Source: Rhodoferax sp.
GTDB lineage: Bacteria > Pseudomonadota > Gammaproteobacteria > Burkholderiales > Burkholderiaceae_C
Length of the DNA stretch: 64,000 bases
Assembly: GCA_024236015.1 (NCBI GenBank)
Contig: JACKLK010000004.1
Span: forward strand, 1 to 64,000
Direction of reading: 5' to 3'
Shown: positions 36,911-45,829 of the stretch, one piece after another
Numbering within the stretch: the first letter of the stretch is position 1
Layout: each line of letters opens with the position of its first letter
Made by a program: the position numbers and the translations under genes
The notes under the pieces: model-generated
What the model saw: only the letters and a program-made list of their open reading frames with translations
What the model was told of the DNA's origin: nothing
The model's database searches: none

Positions 36911-38449
36911 ATGTCCGACCAGCCCGCACCCGACCCGATTCTTGACGACAACCAGCTGATTGCCGAGCGGCGCGAAAAGCTCCAGGTGCTGCGCCAGCGC
37001 CAGGCCCAGGGCAAGGGCGTGGCTTTTCCCAATGACTTCAAGCCGGCCAACCACGCCGCCGCGCTGATGCAGGCGCACGAGGCGCATTCCGCCGAAGCGC
37101 TCGCCGCGCAGCCCCACCAGGTCAGCATCGCCGGGCGCATGATGCTCAAGCGGGTCATGGGCAAGGCCAGTTTCGCGACCCTGCAGGACGCCACCGGCCG
37201 CATGCAGGTCTACGTCAAGGGCGAGGAAGTCGGCGCCGAGGTCTACGAGGACTTCAAGCACTGGGACCTGGGCGACATCGTCGCGGTCGAGGGGCGGATG
37301 TTCCGGACCCGCACCGGCGAGTTGTCGATCCACGCCAGCGCGGTTCGCCTGCTGGCCAAGAGCCTGCGTCCGCTGCCCGACAAGTTCCATGGCGTGCACG
37401 ACCAGGAGATGAAATACCGCCAGCGTTATGTCGACCTGATGATGGACGAGTCCACGCGCCAGCGTTTCGTGGCCCGCAGCCGCGCCATCAGCGGGATCCG
37501 CGAGTTCATGGTCGGGCACGGATTCCTCGAGGTCGAGACGCCGATGCTGCACCCCATTCCCGGCGGTGCGAATGCCAAGCCGTTCACCACCCACCACAAT
37601 GCGCTGGACCAGCAGATGTTCCTGCGCATTGCGCCCGAGCTGTATCTCAAGCGCCTGATCGTCGGGGGTTTCGAGCGGGTGTTCGAAATCAACCGCAGCT
37701 ACCGCAACGAAGGCATCTCGGTCCGGCACAACCCGGAATTCACGATGATGGAGTTCTACGCGGCCTACTGGAACTACCAGGACCTGATGGACTTCACCGA
37801 GCAGCTGATCCGCGACGCCGCCCAGAAGGCCGTCGGAACCCTGCAGCTGAGCTACGGCGGCAAGCCGGTCGACCTGTCCCAGACCTTCGAGCGGCTGACC
37901 ATCGTGCAGGCGATCGCCAGGTACACCGACGCAGGCGACGGCGCGCACGACGAGCAATGGCTGCGCGCGGCGCTGCGCAAGCTCGGCAAGAGCGAGGACA
38001 AGGACCAGCTGTCCCGGCGCAGCCTGCCCAGCCTGCAGGTGATGTACTTCGAGGAAACCGTCGAACACCACCTGTGGCAGCCGACCTTCATCTGCGAACA
38101 CCCGGTCGAGATCTCGCCGCTGGCGCGCGCCAGCGACACGAATCCGGCGGTCACCGAACGCTTCGAGCTGTACATCACCGGACGCGAATTCGGCAATGGC
38201 TTCAGCGAGCTCAACGATGCCGAAGACCAGGCCGCCCGTTTCCATGCCCAGGTCGAGGCCAAGGACGGCGGCGACGACGAGGCCATGTTCTACGACCATG
38301 ACTTCGTGCGGGCACTCGAATACGGCATGCCGCCCACTGGCGGTTGCGGCGTCGGCATCGACCGGCTGATGATGCTGCTGACCGACAGCCCCAGCATCCG
38401 CGACGTGATCCTGTTCCCGGCGCTGCGCCGGGAGACCACCAGCCACTGA
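36911..38449 (+). CDS. lysS: Lysyl-tRNA synthetase, class II
   Basis: A 512-residue enzyme charging tRNA-Lys. The N-terminal OB-fold anticodon domain (about 55-180) is followed by class II motifs: motif 1 around REFMVGHGFLEVETPML, motif 2 FEINRSYRNEGISVRHNPEF, and motif 3 GCGVGIDRLMMLL. The gene is complete. It starts 205 bp from the divergent YggT gene, and the exported protease follows 8 bp after its stop. Confidence 0.98.
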   Translation: MSDQPAPDPILDDNQLIAERREKLQVLRQRQAQGKGVAFPNDFKPANHAAALMQAHEAHSAEALAAQPHQVSIAGRMMLKRVMGKASFATLQDATGRMQVYVKGEEVGAEVYEDFKHWDLGDIVAVEGRMFRTRTGELSIHASAVRLLAKSLRPLPDKFHGVHDQEMKYRQRYVDLMMDESTRQRFVARSRAISGIREFMVGHGFLEVETPMLHPIPGGANAKPFTTHHNALDQQMFLRIAPELYLKRLIVGGFERVFEINRSYRNEGISVRHNPEFTMMEFYAAYWNYQDLMDFTEQLIRDAAQKAVGTLQLSYGGKPVDLSQTFERLTIVQAIARYTDAGDGAHDEQWLRAALRKLGKSEDKDQLSRRSLPSLQVMYFEETVEHHLWQPTFICEHPVEISPLARASDTNPAVTERFELYITGREFGNGFSELNDAEDQAARFHAQVEAKDGGDDEAMFYDHDFVRALEYGMPPTGGCGVGIDRLMMLLTDSPSIRDVILFPALRRETTSH

Positions 38450-38457
38450 GGCGGCAC

Positions 38458-40668
38458 ATGGACCGCACCGGCCTGCTGCGTCCCCATGCCGTCGCGCTGG
38501 TGCTGGCCGCGGCGTTGCTGCCGTCCCATGCGCAGTCCCCGTCGGCCGATCCGGCGCGCCTGAAGGCCGGCGCCGCGTCCGCGTCGGCGGTCGACCCGGC
38601 GGATGGACTGAACCGGATCATCATCGGCTGGCGGCCGGACCAGGTCCAGGCGGCATCGGCCGGCAGTGCGACCGCCCGGCGTGACCCCGCCGAACGGGTA
38701 CGCGCCCTGGGCCGCGAGCGTCGCCTGACGACCGACGCCGGAGAAGCGGTCGAACTGTCCTACCGTCGATCGGTGTCGGACCGCACCCATGTGGCCATGA
38801 CCCACCGGCGCATGAACCGCGCCGAGATGACCGGCCTGCTCCGACAGCTGCGGCAGGACGCCCAGATCGCCTATGTCGAGATCGACGAGCGGGTCACGGC
38901 CCAGTTCATGCCGAACGACACCGAGTTCCTGGCGCAGCAGTGGAGCATGCAGTCGCTGGCGGCGGGTGCCGGCGCCGGCAATTTCCCCGGCGCCTGGGAC
39001 CGGGCCACCGGCGCCGGCGTGATCGTGGCCCAGCTCGACGGCGGATTCCGTCCGCATGCCGACCTGTTCGCCAATGTATTGCCCGGCTACGACTTCATCA
39101 GTGCCGACCCGTCGGGCCGTTTCGACACCGCCAACGATGGCGACGGGCGCGACAGCGACGCGCGCGACCCCGGGGACTGGAGCGATCGCGGAGATTGTCC
39201 GCCCGGCAACTCGGGCTGGCACGGTACCCATGTGGCCGGTGTGATCGCGGCGGTGGGCAACAACAACAGCGGCGTAGCGGGTGCCGCGTTCGGGGCCAGG
39301 CTGCTGCCGATCCGGGTGCTGGGTGTATGCGGCGGCTACGTCTCCGACATCGCAGCCGGCATGCGCTGGGCCGTCGGCCTGCCGGTGCCCGGCGTGCCGG
39401 CCAACAACCAGGTGGCCAAGGTGCTGAACATGAGCCTGGGCCGATTCGGCTCCTGTTCGCAGGCGTTCCAGGGCGCGGTCGACGAGGTCCTGGCTGCCGG
39501 CAGTGTCGTCGTGGCCGCCACCGGCAACGACAGCGCCCGTGCCATCCTGCAGCCCGCCAACTGCACCGGAGTCATCGGCGTGACGGCCCATGCCATCAAC
39601 GGTGACAACGCCAGTTATGCCAACATCGGCCAGGGAACGGTGATCAGCGCGCCTGGCGGCGGATTCGGCGCCGCCATCGCCGGCAACGGGCGGCAGATCT
39701 ACTCGACCAGCAACACCGGCCTGACAACGCCGCAGGCGGACCGGCTCGAGTTCAAGCGTGGCACCAGCATGGCCACCGCCCATGTCTCCGGCGTCGCGGC
39801 GCTGATGTTCGAAGCCAAGCCGACCATCACGCCGCAGGAATTGCGCTCGCGCCTGGTCAACGCGGCGCGGCCCCATCCGGCCGGCGGCTTCTGCGCCGGC
39901 CTGCAGACCTGCGGCGCCGGCCTGCTCGATGCCGCGCAGTCGGTGCAGGACGTGCTGGACGACAATGCGCCGGTGGTGGCGGCGGCCAGTTCGGCCGGCC
40001 TCGCGGCGCCCCGCGGCGCAACCGTGCAGCTGACGGGTACCGCACTGGCGGGGCGGCTGGGCATGGGACTGCAGTCGACGTCCTGGACGCAGATCGCCGG
40101 CCCCGCCGTGACGCTGACCGGCGCCAATGGCAGCAACGCGTCGTTTGTCGTGCCCGCGTCCGGCAACAGCTTCAGCTTCCGCTTCCGTGCACTGGACCTC
40201 AACGGCAAGGCCGCCCATGTCGACCTGACCGTACCGGCCAACAACACGGCGCCGGTGCTGACGCCGATCAGCACCCGGTTCGTGCTGGAGGGCGAATCCC
40301 TGAGCTTCAGTGTCAGCGCCACCGATGCCGAGGGCGATGCCATCACCTTCGTGGCCAGCACCTTGCCGCGCGGCGCCAGCTTCGACGCGGGCACCGGCAC
40401 CTTCACCTGGGACAACGCCAGCCCGCTGGGCAGCTACAGCGTCGGCATCACGCCCAGCGACGGCCTGCTCAGCGGCGAAACCGTCTATGTCGGCATCGTG
40501 GTCGTCGCTCCGGGCTCGGGGGGAGGCGGCGCCACCCAGGGCCTGTGGTGGGTACTGCTGGGATCGGCAACGCTGGCGGGACTGGGATCGCGGCGCCTGT
40601 GGCGGCTTGGTGCGCGCCGGCGTGCCGGCATGCCCCGCGCGGGCAACCGGCCCGCCACCCCGGCCTGA
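38458..40668 (+). CDS. Exported subtilisin-like (S8) serine protease with GlyGly-CTERM-like tail
   Basis: A 736-residue secreted protease. A signal peptide (to about residue 25) is followed by a propeptide (about 50-150). The catalytic triad fits Asp194 (AQLDGG, where DTG or DSG is usual), His255 (GWHGTHVAGV) and Ser437 (RGTSMATAHVSG), with Asn357 as the oxyanion residue. Beyond about 500 are two beta-rich Ig/cadherin-like domains. The last 50 residues have a Gly-rich stretch (688-691), a hydrophobic helix and an Arg cluster (RRLWRLGARRR), the layout of GlyGly-CTERM sorting signals processed by rhombosortase. The substrate is unknown. It begins 8 bp after lysS. Confidence 0.88.
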   Translation: MDRTGLLRPHAVALVLAAALLPSHAQSPSADPARLKAGAASASAVDPADGLNRIIIGWRPDQVQAASAGSATARRDPAERVRALGRERRLTTDAGEAVELSYRRSVSDRTHVAMTHRRMNRAEMTGLLRQLRQDAQIAYVEIDERVTAQFMPNDTEFLAQQWSMQSLAAGAGAGNFPGAWDRATGAGVIVAQLDGGFRPHADLFANVLPGYDFISADPSGRFDTANDGDGRDSDARDPGDWSDRGDCPPGNSGWHGTHVAGVIAAVGNNNSGVAGAAFGARLLPIRVLGVCGGYVSDIAAGMRWAVGLPVPGVPANNQVAKVLNMSLGRFGSCSQAFQGAVDEVLAAGSVVVAATGNDSARAILQPANCTGVIGVTAHAINGDNASYANIGQGTVISAPGGGFGAAIAGNGRQIYSTSNTGLTTPQADRLEFKRGTSMATAHVSGVAALMFEAKPTITPQELRSRLVNAARPHPAGGFCAGLQTCGAGLLDAAQSVQDVLDDNAPVVAAASSAGLAAPRGATVQLTGTALAGRLGMGLQSTSWTQIAGPAVTLTGANGSNASFVVPASGNSFSFRFRALDLNGKAAHVDLTVPANNTAPVLTPISTRFVLEGESLSFSVSATDAEGDAITFVASTLPRGASFDAGTGTFTWDNASPLGSYSVGITPSDGLLSGETVYVGIVVVAPGSGGGGATQGLWWVLLGSATLAGLGSRRLWRLGARRRAGMPRAGNRPATPA

Positions 40669-40703
40669 TCCGGCAACCGCACCGGCAGGCCGCAGCCCTG
40701 CCG

Positions 40704-41786
40704 TCAGGGAATGCGGTCGAGCGACTGCATGTAGTGCGGGTGCACCATCAGCGCATCCCAGTCCAGCGCCGGAGACGTCGGCAACAGGTCCAGGCGGCGC
40801 TGCTCGCTGGCCGGGCGGGCCTGCCACAGCCCGACGGCCGCCGCCTGCTCCATGCCGGAGATCCACGCGTCGATGGCCGTATTGCCGTCCAGGCACTGGT
40901 TGCACAGCAACACCATGTCGCAGCCCGCACCCAGCGCGGCCACCGCGGCCTGGCAGAAGTCCACCTCCCGCCCGTCGATCTGCCGGGCCCCCGCCATGCT
41001 CAGGTCGTCGCTGAACACCGCACCCGAGAAGCCGAGTTGCCCGCGCAGGATGTCCTCCAGCCAGCGCGAGGAGAATCCGGCCGGACGCGCATCCACCCGC
41101 GGGTAGACGACGTGGGCCGGCATCACGCTCGCCAGGCTGGTGCCCAACCAGTCGTACGGCGCCGCGTCCTGGGCCAGGATGGTCTTGAGGCCGCGCTTGT
41201 CGAGCGGCAGGTCGGTATGCGAATCGGCTGCCGCGAAACCGTGGCCGGGAAAATGCTTGCCGCAGTTGGCCATGCCGCTTTGCAACAGGCCGTGCATCAG
41301 GCTCTTGGCCAGCAGGCTGACAACGGCCGGGTCTCGTGCAAAGGCCCGGTCCCCGATCACGCTGCTCGGGCCATGGTCCAGGTCGAGCACCGGCGTGAAA
41401 CTCATGTCGACGCCGCAGGCGCGCAGTTCGGCGCCCAGCACGTAGCCGCAGGCGGTCGCGGCGCGGGTGGCACGCATGGCGCTGGTCTTCGGGTCGGTCC
41501 TGCCGTCCCCCGCCCAGATCCGGCCCAGCTCCCGCATCGGCGGCAGGTGGGTGAAACCATCGGTGCGAAAACGCTGTACCCGCCCGCCTTCATGGTCGAC
41601 CATGATCAGCAGGTCGGCGCGCACGCGCTTGATGGCGCGGCACAAGGCCGTCAGTTGCGCACGGTCGTCCCAGTTGCGAGCGAACAGCGTCACGCCGCCC
41701 ACGAGCGGATGCTGCAGCCGCTTGCGGTCGGTGGCCGAGAGCACGAGTCCGGGAACGTCGATGATCAGGGGGGCATGGAGGGGCAT
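40704..41786 (-). CDS. nagZ: Beta-N-acetylhexosaminidase NagZ
   Basis: A 360-residue glycoside hydrolase family 3 enzyme that removes N-acetylglucosamine from muropeptides during cell-wall recycling. The catalytic Asp and His lie in KHFPGHGFAAADSHTDLP. MVDHEGGRVQRF (about residues 70-81) and GAVFSDDLSM are family blocks. The start at 41786 begins the conserved fold. It is the final gene of the long rpoE-to-nagZ minus-strand block and is preceded by acpS with 53 bp between. Confidence 0.95.
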   Translation of the reverse strand: MPLHAPLIIDVPGLVLSATDRKRLQHPLVGGVTLFARNWDDRAQLTALCRAIKRVRADLLIMVDHEGGRVQRFRTDGFTHLPPMRELGRIWAGDGRTDPKTSAMRATRAATACGYVLGAELRACGVDMSFTPVLDLDHGPSSVIGDRAFARDPAVVSLLAKSLMHGLLQSGMANCGKHFPGHGFAAADSHTDLPLDKRGLKTILAQDAAPYDWLGTSLASVMPAHVVYPRVDARPAGFSSRWLEDILRGQLGFSGAVFSDDLSMAGARQIDGREVDFCQAAVAALGAGCDMVLLCNQCLDGNTAIDAWISGMEQAAAVGLWQARPASEQRRLDLLPTSPALDWDALMVHPHYMQSLDRIP

Positions 41787-41839
41787 GGTCGATTCCACAG
41801 GACAGGATTTGAAGGGGCCCGGCGCGCAGTGGCGCCGGC

Positions 41840-42253
41840 TCAATGCGTGGTGGTTTCGACCACGCAGAAACTGGCGGCGTATTCGCTCTCGTCGGTGACG
41901 CTGACGTGCACCTGCAGGCCCTGCGACTCGAACCAGCGCTTGAGTTCGCCGTGCAGCACGATGACGGGCTTGCCGGCATTCGGATGGCCGGCCGGCTGCT
42001 TGGCGATCTCGCACAGGCGCCAGGTCATGGGCATGCGCATGCCCAGGCCGACCGCCTTGCTGAACGCCTCCTTGGCGCTGAACCGGGTGGCCAGGTACCG
42101 CACGCCCCGTTCGGGCCAGCGCGCACTGCGGGCGCGCCAGGTCGCCATCTCGCCCTCGGACAGGATCTTGGCCGCGAAACGATCGCCATGGCGTTCCAGA
42201 CTGGAACGGATGCGCCGGATGTCGCAGATATCGGTGCCGATACCGTAGATCAT
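41840..42253 (-). CDS. acpS: Holo-[acyl-carrier-protein] synthase
   Basis: A 137-residue enzyme that moves 4'-phosphopantetheine from CoA to acyl carrier protein. It has GIGTDICDIRRI (metal-binding Asp) and RFSAKEAFSKAVG with the catalytic Glu and Lys. The start overlaps the pdxJ stop by four bases. Its partner acpP is encoded 13 kb away in the same window. Confidence 0.96.
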   Translation of the reverse strand: MIYGIGTDICDIRRIRSSLERHGDRFAAKILSEGEMATWRARSARWPERGVRYLATRFSAKEAFSKAVGLGMRMPMTWRLCEIAKQPAGHPNAGKPVIVLHGELKRWFESQGLQVHVSVTDESEYAASFCVVETTTH

Positions 42254-43014
42254 GGGGCCGACGGCGCCGGCGCGAATGCCGCGTCGATGCAGCGCAGGTA
42301 GTCTTTCACGGTCGCGGCATAACCGAGTTCGAGTGCGTCGGAGATCAGGGCATGGCCGATCGACACCTCCTGCACACCTGGCACCGACCGCAGGAACCAG
42401 GTCAGGTTGTCGCGGTTCAGGTCGTGGCCGGCGTTGACGCCCAGGCCAGCATCGCGGGCGGCGCGCGCGGCCTCGGCGTACCGGTCCGTCTGCTGCTGCA
42501 GCGTCGGCCCACCCCAGGACTGGGCGTAGGGTTCGGTGTAGAGCTCCACCCGGTCGGCACCCACCGCACGGGCGGCAGCCATCGCGGACGGATCGGCATC
42601 CATGAACAGGCTCACCCGCACGCCCAGGGCCTTGGCCTGGGCGATCAGCGGACGCAGCCGATCCGCGTCCTGCGCCAGGTTCCAGCCGTGGTCGCTGGTG
42701 AACTGGCCTTCGCTGTCCGGCACCAGCGTGCATTGCTGCGGACGCAACTCGGTGACGAACCCCATCAGGTTCTGGAACGGATTGCCTTCGATGTTGAACT
42801 CACGGTCGGGCCATTGCCGCAGCAGCGCGGCCAGGTCGTGCACGTCGGCGGTACGGATATGACGCTGGTCCGGACGCGGATGCACGGTGATGCCGTTGGC
42901 GCCGTGTTCCAGGCAGATCGTCGCGGCGCGGGTCAGCGACGGAATGCCCAGATGCCGGGTGTTGCGCACCAGGGCGACCTTGTTCAGGTTGACGGATAAC
43001 GCGGTCTTGTTCAT
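42250..43014 (-). CDS. pdxJ: Pyridoxine 5'-phosphate synthase
   Basis: A 254-residue TIM-barrel enzyme that closes the pyridoxine ring in de novo vitamin B6 synthesis. It has LSVNLNKVALVRNTRHL at the start, GANGITVHPRPDQRHI with active-site His and Arg (about residues 38-53) and the final VSIGHALISDAL. Four-base overlaps with both recO upstream and acpS downstream suggest coupled translation; the recO-pdxJ-acpS order is widespread. Confidence 0.97.
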   Translation of the reverse strand: MNKTALSVNLNKVALVRNTRHLGIPSLTRAATICLEHGANGITVHPRPDQRHIRTADVHDLAALLRQWPDREFNIEGNPFQNLMGFVTELRPQQCTLVPDSEGQFTSDHGWNLAQDADRLRPLIAQAKALGVRVSLFMDADPSAMAAARAVGADRVELYTEPYAQSWGGPTLQQQTDRYAEAARAARDAGLGVNAGHDLNRDNLTWFLRSVPGVQEVSIGHALISDALELGYAATVKDYLRCIDAAFAPAPSAP

Positions 43015-43763
43015 AGGGATTGCAGGTCGATCATCATCTGGCGCGTGCGCAGCGTCTTGACCCCGCAATGGTAATGGAGCAAGGCGCGCAGCTGGAGCTT
43101 GAGTTCGCCCACCACCGGTGCACAGGCGTGCAGCATGTCGGTGAACCCGGCGTCGTCGCTGCCGAGTGCGCGTTGCAGCTGCTGCCACTGCGCGCCGGAC
43201 AGGCTGCTGCGGTCGTTTTCGCCGGCCTGGCGCAACCCGCCCTCGGCCACCAGGCAATACCGTTCGGACGGCTGCAACCGCCCCAGTGTCATGGTCTGGA
43301 CGTCGAGCATCGGCAGCAGGCCGATCTCGCGCAGCAGCATCAGCTCGAACGCCCGCAACGCGGTCTGCAATGCGTCGCCGTGTTCCGAACAGATCACCGA
43401 GACCACGTGGGAGTAGACATCGAACAGGCCCGGATGCGGATCGTCACGGGCCAGCAAGGTGAGCACCAGTTCGTTGAGGTAATAACCCGACAGCAGCGCA
43501 TCGCCGGTCGGCATCACATGGCCGCCCATCCACTCGGCACTGCGCAGCGTACGGATCTCGGCGTCGCCGCCAAACGACAGGTGCAGCGGCTGCAATGGCA
43601 GCAGGATGGGCCGCAGGCTCGAACTGGGGCGCTTCGCACCCTTGGCCACCAGCGCCACCCGCCCATGGCCGCGCGTGAGCACCTCCAGGATCAGGCTGGA
43701 CTCGCTCCAGTCGTGCCGGTGCAGCACGTAGGCCGGCTCGTCGGTGATGCGCGCACTGGCCAC
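43011..43763 (-). CDS. recO: DNA repair protein RecO
   Basis: A 250-residue RecF-pathway mediator that anneals single strands and loads RecA. The N-terminal OB-fold starts AYVLHRHDWSESSLILEVLTR, with the basic VAKGAKRP loop; a helical C-terminal domain follows. The zinc-finger Cys set found in some RecO proteins is not evident here. The start is GTG at 43763, chosen from the fold boundary and an AAGG upstream; 16 bp separate it from era. Confidence 0.92.
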   Translation of the reverse strand: MASARITDEPAYVLHRHDWSESSLILEVLTRGHGRVALVAKGAKRPSSSLRPILLPLQPLHLSFGGDAEIRTLRSAEWMGGHVMPTGDALLSGYYLNELVLTLLARDDPHPGLFDVYSHVVSVICSEHGDALQTALRAFELMLLREIGLLPMLDVQTMTLGRLQPSERYCLVAEGGLRQAGENDRSSLSGAQWQQLQRALGSDDAGFTDMLHACAPVVGELKLQLRALLHYHCGVKTLRTRQMMIDLQSL

Positions 43764-43779
43764 CCGGGCTTGCCTTGCG

Positions 43780-44763
43780 TCATTCGTAGCCGAAGCTGCG
43801 CACCCGTGCCTCGTCGTCGGCCCAGCCGGAGCGCACCTTGACCCACAACTCGATGAACACCTTGGCATCCAACAGCTTCTCGAGCTCGACGCGGGTCTCG
43901 GTGCCGATGCGCTTGATGCGCTCGCCCTTGTCGCCGATGACCATGGCCTTGTGGCCATCGCGCTCGACGACGATGGTCGCGGCGATGCGCACCAGCCGCT
44001 TCTGGCCCTTGCGTGCCGGCGGCTCTTCGGCGAACTGGTCGATGACGACGGTCGAGGTGTAGGGCAACTCGTCGCCGGTCAGGCGGAACAGCTTCTCGCG
44101 CACCATCTCGCCGGCCAGGAACTTCTCGCTGCGATCGGTGAGTTCGTCCGCGTCGTAGAACCAGGCCTGCTGCGGCAGGTGCTTCTCGCAGATCGCCAGC
44201 AGCCGCTCCACGTCGCGGGCGTTCTTGGCCGACATCGGTACGAACTCGGCGAAGGCATGGCGTTGCTGCATCTCCTGCAGCCAGGGCGCCACGTCGGCAC
44301 GCTGGTTCACCTGGTCGAGCTTGTTCGCCACCAGCAGCGTCGGGACCTTTGCATCGAGCAGCGCGAGCACCTTGGCGTCGGCCTGGTTGAAACGCCCCGC
44401 TTCGGTGACGAACAGGACCAGGTCGACATCCTGGACCGCACCTTGGACCGAGCGATTGAGCGACCGGTTCAGCGCGTTGGCATGCACGGTCTGGAAGCCG
44501 GGGGTGTCGACGAACACGAACTGCGTGCCGGCCAGCGTCCGCACGCCGGTGATGCGATGGCGCGTCGTCTGGGCCTTGCGCGAGGTGATGCTGATCTTCT
44601 GGCCGACCAGCGCATTGAGCAGCGTGGACTTGCCGACATTGGGCTTGCCGACGATGGCGATCAGGCCGCATCGCTGCGTTGCGGGGTCGACCGGTGGCGT
44701 CGCACCCGGCTGGTCCCCGGTCGGCGTCATGTTGTCGTCGGATGGATCTGCCGTTGTCGTCAT
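43780..44763 (-). CDS. era: GTPase Era
   Basis: A 327-residue GTPase that binds the 3' end of 16S rRNA during 30S maturation. G1 is GKPNVGKST (about residues 39-47), followed by DTPG and NKLD, and the C-terminal KH domain contains VIGDKGERIKRIG. The first 30 residues are a hydrophilic extension absent from E. coli Era. The start overlaps the rnc stop by four bases, as in many proteobacteria. Confidence 0.97.
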   Translation of the reverse strand: MTTTADPSDDNMTPTGDQPGATPPVDPATQRCGLIAIVGKPNVGKSTLLNALVGQKISITSRKAQTTRHRITGVRTLAGTQFVFVDTPGFQTVHANALNRSLNRSVQGAVQDVDLVLFVTEAGRFNQADAKVLALLDAKVPTLLVANKLDQVNQRADVAPWLQEMQQRHAFAEFVPMSAKNARDVERLLAICEKHLPQQAWFYDADELTDRSEKFLAGEMVREKLFRLTGDELPYTSTVVIDQFAEEPPARKGQKRLVRIAATIVVERDGHKAMVIGDKGERIKRIGTETRVELEKLLDAKVFIELWVKVRSGWADDEARVRSFGYE

Positions 44764-45446
44764 GGGGTACCGCGATTCTTGAGTGTCTGCAGCATCGCGC
44801 CTGCGGCTGCCTGTTCCGCGGCCCGGCGCGAACCGCCGATGCCGCGTTCGCACAATCCGAGCTCGACGATCTCGCATTCCACGTCGAACGACTGCTGGTG
44901 CGCCGCGCCCAGGGTGCTCACGACCCGGTATTGCGGCAGCTTCATCTTGCGCCCCTGCAACCACTCCTGCAACTCGGTCTTGGGGTCCTTGCCGATGGCG
45001 GCCATCGTCGGATTGATCTCGACCGCCTTGAACAGCCGGTGCACCAGCTGCTGCGCGGCAATGAAACCGGCGTCCAGGTAGACGGCCCCGATCACGGCCT
45101 CGAGCGCATCGGCCAGGATCGACGGCCGCTTCTTGCCGCCCGAGCGCATCTCCCCTTCACCGAGCCGGATACAGGCCGGCAAGCCGAGGTCGACCGCGAG
45201 CTTGTGCAGCGTATCCTGCTTGACAAGGTTGGCACGGACGCGGGAGAGGTCGCCCTCGGGCAACTGGCGCAGTCGCTGGTACAGCAGGTCGGACACGGCG
45301 AGATTCAGGACCGAGTCGCCGAGAAACTCCAGCCGCTCGTTGTGATCGGCGCTGAAACTGCGATGGGTCAGCGCGCGGCTGAGCAGGTCGGCGTCGGAAA
45401 ACACATGCTGCAGGCGTTGCTGCAACGACTGCCAGAGAGGATCCAC
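44760..45446 (-). CDS. rnc: Ribonuclease III
   Basis: A 228-residue double-strand-specific endoribonuclease processing rRNA precursors and regulating mRNAs. The signature HNERLEFLGDSVLN (about residues 35-48) holds the catalytic acids, with another in DALEAVIGAVYLDAG. The C-terminal dsRNA-binding domain is present (DPKTELQEWLQGR, GSRRAAEQAAA). It lies 1 bp after the DUF4845 gene and overlaps era. Confidence 0.98.
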   Translation of the reverse strand: MDPLWQSLQQRLQHVFSDADLLSRALTHRSFSADHNERLEFLGDSVLNLAVSDLLYQRLRQLPEGDLSRVRANLVKQDTLHKLAVDLGLPACIRLGEGEMRSGGKKRPSILADALEAVIGAVYLDAGFIAAQQLVHRLFKAVEINPTMAAIGKDPKTELQEWLQGRKMKLPQYRVVSTLGAAHQQSFDVECEIVELGLCERGIGGSRRAAEQAAAGAMLQTLKNRGTP

Positions 45447-45447
45447 G

Positions 45448-45801
45448 TCAGTTGGACTGTCCGGTGTACTTGAGGGTCAAGTACGCCGGCCCGGCCAGAT
45501 GGATCTCCCGCTGGTAGGCGAACCTGACGACGATGGTCTCGCCGTCCTTGGTGATCTCCAGGTCCTTGGCCTTCATCGACGTGATGTTGTCGACCTCGGC
45601 GGCACGCTCGAACAAGGTGCGGACTTCGGGAACCGTATTGCCGCTGCTGGCCTTCTTGGTGGCCTTCAGGACCGCCTGGTATTCGACGAAGGTGGGGAAC
45701 ACCTGCGCGGCGACCACGCCGACGACGGCCAATACGCCGCCGACGAACACCAACCCCAGGAAGGAGATGCCGCGTTGCTTCGATCTTGTTTGTTGCTTCA
45801 T
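45448..45801 (-). CDS. DUF4845 small membrane protein
   Basis: A 117-residue protein with one N-terminal membrane helix (RGISFLGLVFVGGVLAVVGVV, about residues 10-30) and a soluble periplasmic part, resembling pilin-like or Tad-like small membrane proteins. It matches the DUF4845 family, usually found between lepB and rnc in betaproteobacteria. Function unknown. The constant position next to signal peptidase I suggests an envelope role, which is inference only. Confidence 0.8.
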   Translation of the reverse strand: MKQQTRSKQRGISFLGLVFVGGVLAVVGVVAAQVFPTFVEYQAVLKATKKASSGNTVPEVRTLFERAAEVDNITSMKAKDLEITKDGETIVVRFAYQREIHLAGPAYLTLKYTGQSN

Positions 45802-45829
45802 GATTCGCCTCCTGCTGCAATGACCCGGT

